Below are positions 1 to 6,045 of a stretch of DNA of 8,458 bases, one piece after another. Under the pieces are notes generated by a model, which was given only the letters and a program-made list of their open reading frames with translations, had not been told where the DNA came from and did not search any database. Location: the NCBI GenBank assembly GCA_031390045.1, contig JANMTB010000149.1:1-8458 (forward strand), in the 5' to 3' direction. How positions within the stretch are numbered: position 1 is the stretch's first letter; every line of letters starts with the position of its first letter. The position numbers and the translations under genes are program-made. Source of the stretch: Aalborgiella sp031390045. GTDB taxonomy: Bacteria > Pseudomonadota > Gammaproteobacteria > Burkholderiales > Burkholderiaceae_C.

Positions 1-1044
1 CCCGCAGCGAAAACCAAAACCTAGCGCTTGACTGACTTCAGGCTCGTAATGTAGGGACGCGTCATTGAGTTTGAGTTTTTCTAAACTATCGCGTAGACCT
101 TCATATTGATTAGCTTCAGTTGGGTACAAACCGGCAAAGACTTGCGGTTGAATTTCCTTAAAGCCTGGCAAAGCTTCGGTCGCTGTAAACGCTGCGCCGC
201 CAGAGCCCGCTTTGATTTGGGTCACTGTGTCACCCACCTTGGCGGCTTGCAACTCTTTGATGCCGGCAATGATGTAACCTACCTCACCTGTCTCTAAAGC
301 GGGGCGTTCTTGGTCAGCAGGTGTGAAGACGCCAACTTTGTCAGCGTTGTACATAGCGCCCGTCGCCATCATCTTGATGCGGTCGTTTTTCGCCAAGCGG
401 CCATCAACCACGCGCACCAACATCACTACGCCCACGTAGCTGTCAAACCAGCTGTCAATAATCATCGCCCTTAAAGGTGCGTTGGGGTTGCCACGCGGTG
501 GTGGCACTTTTGCAACGACCATCTCTAGAATGTCGTCAATACCCAAACCGGTTTTTGCGGAACATGAGATCGCATCGGTCGCGTCTATGCCAATCACGTC
601 TTCAATTTCTTGTCGCGCACCTTCAGGATCTGCATTGGGCAAATCCATTTTGTTGAGCACGGGTACGACTTCCACACCGAGGTCGAGCGCGGTATAGCAG
701 TTCGCTACGGTTTGCGCTTCTACACCTTGGCTGGCATCAACCACCAAGAGTGCGCCTTCGCATGCACTGAGCGATCGAGATACTTCGTATGAGAAGTCAA
801 CATGACCTGGTGTATCGATCAAATTGAGGTTGTAAATTTCACCATTTTTTGCTTTGTAGTGCAGTGCTGCAGTCTGTGCTTTGATGGTTATCCCACGCTC
901 TTTCTCGATATCCATCGAGTCTAAAACTTGCGCAGACATATCACGCGCTTCTAGGCCACCACAGCGCTGTATCAAGCGATCAGCGAGAGTAGATTTGCCG
1001 TGATCAATATGTGCAATGATCGAAAAATTTCTGATGTGATTCAT
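1..1044 (-). CDS. lepA: Elongation factor 4 (LepA), N-terminal 348 residues, 3' end outside window
   Basis: LepA/EF4 is a ribosome-associated translational GTPase that acts on stalled or mis-translocated ribosomes and affects initiation. The visible 348 residues are about 58% of the usual ~600. GTPase motifs are all present: P-loop AHIDHGKST (11-19), switch I region with ERGITIKAQ (49-57), DTPGH (77-81), NKMD (131-134) and SAK (162-164). The beta-barrel domain II follows (about 190-275), and the start of domain III (about 295 onward) runs to the window edge. The ATG at 1044 gives the canonical LepA N-terminus (MNHIRNFSIIAHIDHGKST), so the start is secure although no good Shine-Dalgarno precedes it. 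It is separated from mucD by a terminator and a long non-coding interval, so it probably has its own transcription control. In related bacteria lepB (signal peptidase I) usually follows, but that lies outside the window. Confidence 0.97.
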   Translation of the reverse strand, partial: MNHIRNFSIIAHIDHGKSTLADRLIQRCGGLEARDMSAQVLDSMDIEKERGITIKAQTAALHYKAKNGEIYNLNLIDTPGHVDFSYEVSRSLSACEGALLVVDASQGVEAQTVANCYTALDLGVEVVPVLNKMDLPNADPEGARQEIEDVIGIDATDAISCSAKTGLGIDDILEMVVAKVPPPRGNPNAPLRAMIIDSWFDSYVGVVMLVRVVDGRLAKNDRIKMMATGAMYNADKVGVFTPADQERPALETGEVGYIIAGIKELQAAKVGDTVTQIKAGSGGAAFTATEALPGFKEIQPQVFAGLYPTEANQYEGLRDSLEKLKLNDASLHYEPEVSQALGFGFRCG

Positions 1045-1099
1045 CAACGTGATGCTTTAAGTGATTGAATTGAAACGAATGCTAGAGCTAAGCGGACAT

Positions 1100-1130
1100 A
1101 AAAAAGGGCGCGTCGAATTGTGACGCGCCC
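1100..1130 (-). terminator. Rho-independent terminator upstream of lepA
   Basis: On the minus strand a perfect 9-bp GC-rich stem (GGGCGCGTC at 1130-1122 pairing with GACGCGCCC at 1114-1106) encloses a 7-base loop and is followed directly by six T residues (1105-1100). The T-run exists only in the minus-strand orientation. It sits 56 bases before the lepA ATG, so it either ends transcription arriving from mucD, ends a short RNA started at the promoter at 1171-1198, or acts as an attenuator for lepA. Confidence 0.85.
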
Positions 1131-1167
1131 TGAAACCAACAAGCATGGCAACTGCGATAGTTGGAAC
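1100..1167 (-). ncRNA. Possible short leader RNA or small RNA ahead of lepA
   Basis: A promoter-like element at 1198-1171 and a strong terminator at 1130-1100 bracket a transcript of about 60-70 nt. The 5' half can form either a local hairpin (CAACT at 1163-1159 with AGTTG at 1153-1149) or a longer pairing (CCAAC at 1164-1160 with GTTGG at 1140-1136). The two are mutually exclusive. I recognise no known RNA family. The alternative is that this is only the attenuated 5' leader of lepA, or that the terminator simply serves the upstream operon. Confidence 0.3.
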
Positions 1168-1170
1168 TTC

Positions 1171-1198
1171 ATTGTAGGCAAAAAAGCCGGTTTGTGAA
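1171..1198 (-). promoter_or_regulatory. Predicted sigma-70 promoter just upstream of the lepA-leader terminator
   Basis: The minus strand reads TTCACA (1198-1193, 5 of 6 matches to the -35 consensus), a 16-base spacer, then TACAAT (1176-1171, 5 of 6 matches to the -10 consensus). Transcription would begin around 1162-1167. The RNA would meet the terminator at 1130-1100 after about 60-70 nt, before reaching lepA. This is a prediction from consensus matching only. Confidence 0.5.
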
Positions 1199-1245
1199 GT
1201 CCCATAATCTGTTGGCAAGCGATGTTGCAGGGCAGCAACGAAAAG

Positions 1246-1373
1246 TTATTCACAGTTTAATCACAGTTTCTCAATTTATGCACTGAACAACTTGTGGGCG
1301 ATCTGTGGATCGCCGGTGGACTGTTGCGCTCAATGTCATGAACTACGGAAAAACTGATTCAATATGTGATAAA
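1246..1373. other. Cluster of DnaA-box-like sequences
   Basis: Compared with the consensus TTATNCACA, the plus strand has TTATTCACA at 1246-1254 (perfect), TTAATCACA at 1257-1265 (one mismatch, 11 bases on, so one helical turn) and TTATGCACT at 1276-1284 (one mismatch). The minus strand has CGATCCACA at 1312-1304 and TTTATCACA at 1373-1365 (two mismatches each). The first two units form an 11-base tandem repeat matching at 10 of 11 positions. The cluster adjoins an AT-rich stretch. This may be a DnaA-binding or DnaA-titrating locus or coincidental, since dnaA is not in the window. Confidence 0.35.
1297..1314. repeat. Perfect 7-bp inverted repeat
   Basis: GGCGATC (1297-1303) and GATCGCC (1308-1314) form a perfect 7-bp stem with a TGTG loop and contain two GATC sites five bases apart. 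It lies inside the DnaA-box-like cluster and has no T-run on either side, so it is not a terminator. Its function is unknown. Confidence 0.6.
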
Positions 1374-1466
1374 TCGACGTTTTCAAGGATTAATTCTATC
1401 AAATCTTGTCTAATTTTATCGTAAGTTTTCAAATTAAGTTAGTGAGTGCACACTTACAAGTCTTTG

Positions 1467-1496
1467 AAAATAAATAAAAATAAATAAATAAAAATA
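1467..1496. repeat. AT-only imperfect short tandem repeat
   Basis: About 30 bases built almost only from TAAA and TAAAAA units, with no C and no G until the end. It resembles a DNA-unwinding, bent-DNA or upstream-promoter A-tract. In this non-coding position it may equally be neutral low-complexity sequence. Confidence 0.6.
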
Positions 1497-1518
1497 GACG
1501 ATTGACTTTTTACATACA

Positions 1519-1560
1519 AAAAAACCCAAAAATTAGCCCAAAACCATGAAAATTTTGAGG
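1519..1560 (-). terminator. Weak candidate terminator after mucD
   Basis: About 50-90 bases past the mucD stop, the minus strand can pair CTCAAAA with TTTTGGG (one G-T wobble). A second T-rich segment (CTAATTTTTGGG, then seven T) follows at 1536-1519. The stem is AT-rich and weak, so this is a tentative call. The clear terminator downstream is the one at 1130-1100. Confidence 0.25.
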
Positions 1561-1612
1561 TCTTTGATCGCTTGTAAAGTCAGTTTATCTACTATATGCG
1601 GCCATCGTAATC

Positions 1613-3112
1613 TTATTTTGATGGCTTGATAGTGGCCAATTGCGCCCAATCACCACGCCGGTATTGAAGGTTGATCGACTTGGTTTTGTCTGCTTTTGCG
1701 ATCGCGGCTTCAAACTCTTTAACAGAAGTAATATCTGTATTTGCTACAGAAATGATAACATCACCTTCGCGCAAACCAGCGCGCTCAGAAGCTTCACTCA
1801 CACTGTCGACTTTTACGCCACCTTTAATTTTGAGCTCTTTCTTGGAAGCTTCAGACAACTCACTCACAGTTAAACCCCAAGCTTGAGCCGGTGCAGCTAG
1901 TTTGGGTTTGAGATCTTTAACCACCGGTTTTTTTGTAACTTTTTCATCTTCGATTTCTGCCACCGTGACAGTTAACTCTTTGGTAGCACCGCGTCGAAAC
2001 ACGCTGAGTGTGCTTTTGCTGCCAGGCTTGGTATTACCCACAAATCGCGGTAAATCGCTGGATTTCTCAATCGTGTTGTTGCCAAACTTCAAAATGACAT
2101 CGCCAGCCTCAACACCCGCCACTGCAGCCGGAGCTCCCGCTTCCACACCACGCACCAAAGCACCTTGCGCTTTAGGCAAACCAAGTGATTCGGCAACTTC
2201 TTTGTTGACTTGGTCGATTTGCACACCGATGCGCCCACGAGAAACACGTCCAGTCGTACGAAGCTGGTCGCTCACTCGCGTAGCCTCATCAATCGGAATA
2301 GCAAATGAAATGCCTTGAAAGCCGCCAGAGCGCGAATAAATTTGGCTATTGATACCTACAACTTCTCCACGCATATTGATCAGCGGGCCGCCAGAATTGC
2401 CCGGATTAATAGCGACATCGGTTTGAATCAATGGTAAATAGTCGCCCGTATCGCGCTGCTTAGCGCTAACAATACCTGCTGTGACGGTATTTTCTAAACC
2501 AAAAGGCGAACCAATCGCCATCACCCACTCGCCTACTTTGAGGCGATTCACGTCGCCAATCTTCACCGCTGGCAGACCTGTAGCTTCAATTTTGATCAAA
2601 GCCACGTCAGATCGCTTGTCTGTACCAATGATTTTGGCTTTGTACTCGCGTTTATCAGGCAAAGTCACTAGGACGTCATCTGCGCCATCAACCACATGTG
2701 CATTGGTCATGACCAAGCCATCGGCGCTCAAAATAAAGCCTGAACCAACACCACGCGGCTGGTCTTCTCTAGATTCGGGTTGTGGCGCACGACGTCTTGG
2801 TGGTGCTTTTGGATCGGCTTTATCCCCTTTCGGGTCTGCTTTTGGACCACCGGGCATGCGGTCACCAAAGAACTTTCGCAACAGCTCTTGCATGTCTTCG
2901 TCAGTTTCAACGCCGTTGACACTACGTGAGCTTGCTTTTTCTAATGTCCGTATGTTCACAACCGATGGGCCAACCTGCTCGACCAAATCGGTAAAATCGG
3001 GCAGACCGCGCATTTGAGCGCCCACAGACAACGGCAAAAGCATCGCACCCATGAGCGCACTAAGACTTACTAAACCTACAAACTTAGAATTTAAATACTT
3101 AATATAAGTCAT
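1613..3112 (-). CDS. mucD: Periplasmic serine protease/chaperone MucD (DegP/HtrA family)
   Basis: DegP-type protease that degrades or refolds misfolded envelope proteins in the periplasm and belongs to the sigma-E stress system. It has 499 residues, a normal length. A signal peptide covers about residues 1-32 (hydrophobic FVGLVSLSALMGAMLLPLSV, likely cut after VGA). The trypsin-like domain carries the triad His139 (TNAHVV), Asp169 (SDVAL) and Ser240 (GNSGGP). Two PDZ domains follow (about 290-385 and 408-495). The long N-terminal loop before the protease core (about 84-120) is rich in Lys, Asp, Pro and Arg. The ATG at 3112 is preferred because AGGTGG lies 8 bases before it. An in-frame GTG at 3124 would add four residues but sits inside that Shine-Dalgarno. 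The gene follows rseB after 61 bases, probably in the same operon. DegP and DegQ are alternative names for the same fold, and the operon position favours MucD. Confidence 0.95.
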   Translation of the reverse strand: MTYIKYLNSKFVGLVSLSALMGAMLLPLSVGAQMRGLPDFTDLVEQVGPSVVNIRTLEKASSRSVNGVETDEDMQELLRKFFGDRMPGGPKADPKGDKADPKAPPRRRAPQPESREDQPRGVGSGFILSADGLVMTNAHVVDGADDVLVTLPDKREYKAKIIGTDKRSDVALIKIEATGLPAVKIGDVNRLKVGEWVMAIGSPFGLENTVTAGIVSAKQRDTGDYLPLIQTDVAINPGNSGGPLINMRGEVVGINSQIYSRSGGFQGISFAIPIDEATRVSDQLRTTGRVSRGRIGVQIDQVNKEVAESLGLPKAQGALVRGVEAGAPAAVAGVEAGDVILKFGNNTIEKSSDLPRFVGNTKPGSKSTLSVFRRGATKELTVTVAEIEDEKVTKKPVVKDLKPKLAAPAQAWGLTVSELSEASKKELKIKGGVKVDSVSEASERAGLREGDVIISVANTDITSVKEFEAAIAKADKTKSINLQYRRGDWAQLATIKPSK

Positions 3113-3173
3113 AAAGAATGCCACCTATTAACTTTTGATATTGCCACTTACGTAATTAGCACTTTAATCGAAA

Positions 3174-4250
3174 CTATTTCTTTCGCTCCAACTGCTGCGC
3201 AAAGACCTTTAATGTTGCCGTAGGCACTTCGCCGACTGCCGTCAGCCACCAATCATCCAAGCGCTTGGCTAAAGTCTGCGTTGCGCCCATAGACCAAGCG
3301 CCTTCTTGGTTGTGCCGTTTGCGGTCAAAAGGCTCTACAAACAACGACACCGTGGCCAAACCGTCTGAAAAAATCCATTGCATCGTGCCTGCTTTATCCG
3401 CTTCTTGAGTCGTTGTAGCACCAGAGGCCGCTTCTAGCTGCGCGGGGCGCTTGAAACAATTCATTGAAGCAAAACCAGGCACGCCACGCTGCAATGCCCA
3501 GCCTTGCGCCAAAGCCGTCGTTTTAACCATGTTGACTTGCTCCAACTTGTGACCAGCTGTGTTGTTCATCATCGCGGCCAAGCGCTCCATTTTGACGGGG
3601 GCTTCTAAATTCAACTCCGAAAACGCTGACTGCTCGATCACACGACCCATGACATCCAAAGTTTGTAGCTTCACCACCAAGCCGCTCTTGCGTTCTGTCC
3701 AAATTCGGTAGCTGTAACGCAAAGCGTCTTTGGCAATGAGTTGGACAACTTCAGTATCTACACCTGCGACGCGCTCCGATTCAAGCGTTTTGAGGGTGTA
3801 AAACTCAGCAATTGCACTATCGTTTGATTTGAGAAAGTTAGGAAAAATACCCAAAGCTTCACGCTGCTCAGAACGCGCTACTTTGGTTTCTGGGAAAAAA
3901 GTCACCACGTTGTTGTTATGTCGAAATGTAGAGCGTGGTGTGCCAGTGAGCGTCTCAATACGCTCCATTTGTTGATCGCCATCACATACGTGCCAAATCC
4001 GCGCACTGGCCATGTCTGCGCCTACAGAAACTACAAAAGTGCCGGTATAAGCGCGACGGCGAGAACCATCGTGGATGCGAATCAACCAGTCGTTGACGGA
4101 TTTGTTGCTACCTGATTGCACTGGTTTACCAGCAGTAGCAGCACTTTGTTTAGACGCATTTAATTCTTCTCCAGCTATAGAATTAATAGCAATAGAAGCA
4201 ATAAACACGCCGATTATAGACGAAAAAGCCTTTAAAAAGAGACGATTCAT
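3174..4250 (-). CDS. rseB: Sigma-E regulatory protein RseB (MucB)
   Basis: Periplasmic protein that binds the periplasmic part of RseA, shields it from site-1 proteolysis, and lets go when mislocalised envelope lipids or lipopolysaccharide accumulate. It has 358 residues. An N-terminal signal sequence covers about residues 1-26 (LFLKAFSSIIGVFIASIAI core). A lipoprotein-carrier-like domain (about 53-215) contains YTGTFVV, RIWHVCDGDQQMERIETL and the TFFPE strand. A smaller C-terminal domain (about 245-350) contains MQWIFSDGLATVSLFVEPF and MGATQTLAKRLDDWWLTAVGE, both typical of MucB/RseB. The start codon lies 2 bases after the rseA stop and has no strong Shine-Dalgarno, which suggests translational coupling to rseA. 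Confidence 0.93.
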   Translation of the reverse strand: MNRLFLKAFSSIIGVFIASIAINSIAGEELNASKQSAATAGKPVQSGSNKSVNDWLIRIHDGSRRRAYTGTFVVSVGADMASARIWHVCDGDQQMERIETLTGTPRSTFRHNNNVVTFFPETKVARSEQREALGIFPNFLKSNDSAIAEFYTLKTLESERVAGVDTEVVQLIAKDALRYSYRIWTERKSGLVVKLQTLDVMGRVIEQSAFSELNLEAPVKMERLAAMMNNTAGHKLEQVNMVKTTALAQGWALQRGVPGFASMNCFKRPAQLEAASGATTTQEADKAGTMQWIFSDGLATVSLFVEPFDRKRHNQEGAWSMGATQTLAKRLDDWWLTAVGEVPTATLKVFAQQLERKK

Positions 4251-4252
4251 AC

Positions 4253-4882
4253 TTATTTATCGTTCACGACCGCTGGGCTGTAAGTAGCGCTACGCAAAAA
4301 GCCAGACGGCATTTGCAAAGCTGAACTGCCACCGACTTGGTTATGCGCAGCGATCAGAGCGTCTAGTTGTGGGTTGCGCAGCATCACTGCGGTTTGCCCA
4401 TCTACCGTGATGGGCACTGATGTTTGCGCCAGTTGGCTGCCCGTTGGCACTGGCGCGAATACTGTGGTACCGATCAAATTCAGCCCAAGCATGACCGATG
4501 CGGCTAAGGCGCTTAGACCTGCTGCCCACTTCCAGCTGAAAAAAGGTTCGTTCGAGGCTGTAACTTGTTCGAATTTCATAAGAGTATCCATGCTTGCAAC
4601 TTGCAATGCAGGCTCTTTTGCCATATTGGTTCTGAATTTTTCGAGAAAATCAGCGCCATCTGCACTTGAAACTGGGGTTTTGCCTCGCAGCACATCGCCT
4701 ACCAAGTGCAAGCTGTGCCACTGCGCGCGCGCTTGGCTGCTGGCGTTGATCAACGCCATGGTTTGTGCGAACGCATCTCCTTGCAACTGGCCATCTGCCA
4801 AGTCGCTGATTTGCGCTCTTTGCAACTCATTTAACTGAATCAATGGGTTTAAATGCTCGGTTTTCATGCTATTTTTCATCAT
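4253..4882 (-). CDS. rseA: Anti-sigma-E factor RseA (MucA-type)
   Basis: Inner-membrane anti-sigma factor whose cytoplasmic N-terminus holds sigma-E inactive until regulated proteolysis frees it. It has 209 residues. The N-terminal anti-sigma domain (about 20-70) shows the family pattern with ISDLADGQL and WHSLHLVGDVLRG. One membrane helix follows at about 118-138 (WKWAAGLSALAASVMLGLNLIG region). The periplasmic tail ends in a stretch (about 168-200) with LDALIAAHNQ and SALQMPSGFLRSA, typical of betaproteobacterial RseA. The start is uncertain: ATGs at 4882, 4879 and 4867 are all possible and none has a convincing Shine-Dalgarno. It lies 40 bases after rpoE and 2 bases before rseB, consistent with one stress operon. 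Confidence 0.9.
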   Translation of the reverse strand: MMKNSMKTEHLNPLIQLNELQRAQISDLADGQLQGDAFAQTMALINASSQARAQWHSLHLVGDVLRGKTPVSSADGADFLEKFRTNMAKEPALQVASMDTLMKFEQVTASNEPFFSWKWAAGLSALAASVMLGLNLIGTTVFAPVPTGSQLAQTSVPITVDGQTAVMLRNPQLDALIAAHNQVGGSSALQMPSGFLRSATYSPAVVNDK

Positions 4883-4922
4883 AATTTATTAAACTCAGCT
4901 CGTATACATCGGCCACACCGAT

Positions 4923-5576
4923 TTACCAACGTTTCCCAGTTTGCTTATCCAACAAAGGCCCTACTTTGGCTGAAATGGCCTCTCTGGCGCGGAAAATTCT
5001 AGACCGCACTGTGCCAATTGGGCATGCCATCAAATGTGCAATGTCTTCGTAACTCAGGCCGTCAATCTCTCGCAATGTGATGGCTTGGCGTAAATCTTCA
5101 GGCAAGGCGAGCATCGCGGCATTCACGGTATTGGCTATTTCTTTGGCGGCAAACAGGGTTTCAGGTGTTTCGTCCGATATTGGTTCGTTTTTCGATTGAA
5201 AAGTTTCATTGTCGTCGTCAGTGTTACCAAAAGCGCCTATGGAGATGGTAGGGTCACGCTTCATATCCAGTAAAAACTTCTTCGCCGTGTTCACCGCAAT
5301 ACGGTACAGCCAGGTGTAAAACTGCGCTTCACCACGAAATTTAGGCAAAGCGCGGTAGGCGCGGATGAAGGTTTCTTGGGCAATGTCGTCGACTAAGTCG
5401 ACGTCGCGCACCATGCGACCAATCAGCCGTTGGATACGCCGCTGGTACTTGATGACTAGCAGTTCGAACGCCCGCTGATCGCCCGCTACCGTGCGCTCGA
5501 CCAGCATGGCGTCACTATCTGCCTCTGCCGCTGGCGGCGGCAAGACATCGTCTGGCAAGTTCGGTGGGCTGGTCAT
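4923..5576 (-). CDS. rpoE: RNA polymerase sigma factor RpoE (sigma-E / AlgU type)
   Basis: ECF sigma factor directing transcription of envelope-stress genes. From the ATG at 5576 it has 217 residues. Region 2 covers about 35-100, with DLVDDIAQETFIRAYRALPKF and the -10-binding segment FYTWLYRIAVNTAKKFL. A linker of about 45 residues is acidic (NTDDDNE). Region 4 covers about 155-205, with a helix-turn-helix around LSYEDIAHLMACPIGTVRSR. The open frame extends upstream to 5639, but 5576 is chosen because the resulting MTSPPNLPDD start is usual for the family and its ATG overlaps the stop of the preceding ORF as ATGA. No Shine-Dalgarno is visible, so translation probably depends on ribosomes arriving from the upstream ORF. 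RseA, its partner, is encoded directly downstream. Confidence 0.95.
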   Translation of the reverse strand: MTSPPNLPDDVLPPPAAEADSDAMLVERTVAGDQRAFELLVIKYQRRIQRLIGRMVRDVDLVDDIAQETFIRAYRALPKFRGEAQFYTWLYRIAVNTAKKFLLDMKRDPTISIGAFGNTDDDNETFQSKNEPISDETPETLFAAKEIANTVNAAMLALPEDLRQAITLREIDGLSYEDIAHLMACPIGTVRSRIFRAREAISAKVGPLLDKQTGKRW

Positions 5577-5968
5577 ATTAAATTTGGCAAATTCTGTACA
5601 TTTGCGCGCGAATATACAGCACGGCGCACATCTAGCCAATGATTGGGGTCTTGATGGTTACTATTGCGAGCTTCAACCCACAACCAACAGGCATGTTTCA
5701 AATCATCATCAAAACGCAGCAACATACAGACTTGCCCATCAAAATGAACGCTGACAGTACCTACTTTATCAGCAAAATACCAATGCACGCCGTCAAAATC
5801 AAGCTCTCCGTCAGATAATCGTCGAAAAAATTGAAATACACAAAGCACCGCACATAACCAAGCGAAACCCATCAAACAGAGTTGCCATACCAGCGGTTTG
5901 CTTGGTGTGTAAGTGCCAAACGCATACAGCCCTGCCGACAACGCACCTAACAGCAAGACGCCACACAC
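5573..5968 (-). CDS. Small inner-membrane protein resembling YgfX/CptA, between fabF and rpoE
   Basis: From the GTG at 5968 the product has 131 residues. It has two hydrophobic helices (about 1-19 and 28-46), then a soluble C-terminal part with a beta-rich stretch and a closing segment WLDVRRAVYS (111-120). The layout and the pattern MLLRF...WLWVEA...W.DVRRA resemble enterobacterial YgfX (CptA), whose tail reads LLRLR...LWLAAD...WRDLRR. I recalled this likeness from memory and did not run a search. The open frame continues upstream to the end of fabF, encoding HHHAPAVAFPTGRSEYLVV without an ATG, GTG or TTG. That segment looks like real N-terminal protein, so 5968 may be too short. The last two bases of its stop codon overlap the rpoE start codon (ATGA). 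The exact function is unknown, and YgfX proteins elsewhere are linked to membrane or cytoskeleton effects. Confidence 0.7.
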   Translation of the reverse strand: MCGVLLLGALSAGLYAFGTYTPSKPLVWQLCLMGFAWLCAVLCVFQFFRRLSDGELDFDGVHWYFADKVGTVSVHFDGQVCMLLRFDDDLKHACWLWVEARNSNHQDPNHWLDVRRAVYSRANVQNLPNLI

Positions 5969-6045
5969 AGCGACTACTAAATACTCGGATCGCCCCGTAG
6001 GGAAGGCGACAGCTGGTGCGTGGTGGTGGTTCAGACAACGCTGGA

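Larger units (their letters stand above)
1131..1612. other. Long non-coding interval between mucD and lepA
   Basis: About 480 bases without a credible gene on either strand, in a window where other gaps are 2-160 bases. The lepA-proximal part (1131-1373) holds the predicted promoter, the DnaA-box-like cluster and the 7-bp inverted repeat. The mucD-proximal part (about 1375-1600) is strongly AT-rich with A/T tracts. It includes a run of TAAA/TAAAAA units at 1467-1496 and an A-tract at 1519-1525. I see no tRNA, no riboswitch that I recognise, and no insertion-sequence ends. Confidence 0.7.

Noticed and set aside
1060..1149. Short minus-strand frame starting MLVGFRARH in the lepA leader, considered as a leader peptide
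   Set aside because: No Shine-Dalgarno precedes its ATG and it carries no run of a single amino acid codon, so nothing supports attenuation by translation.
1044..1253. 69-codon minus-strand frame just ahead of lepA
   Set aside because: It begins with GTG within the DnaA-box-like repeat, has no ribosome site, runs straight through the strong terminator at 1130-1100, and its translation shows no domain.
1131..1612. Chromosomal replication origin, tRNA or known riboswitch in the non-coding interval
   Set aside because: No dnaA/dnaN neighbourhood supports an origin, no cloverleaf is visible, and I recognise no riboswitch core; only the weaker DnaA-box cluster claim is kept.
2481..3017. 178-codon open frame on the plus strand opposite mucD
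   Set aside because: Antisense shadow of the MucD protease domain; the serine- and proline-rich translation is typical of reverse-strand frames.
3113..3124. GTG at 3124 as the mucD start
   Set aside because: The GTG lies within AGGTGG, which is well placed as the Shine-Dalgarno for the ATG at 3112.
5577..5639. Upstream extension of rpoE to 5639
   Set aside because: The extra 21 residues are cysteine-rich and unlike sigma-E N-termini, and they overlap the end of the YgfX-like ORF; the ATGA junction fits better.
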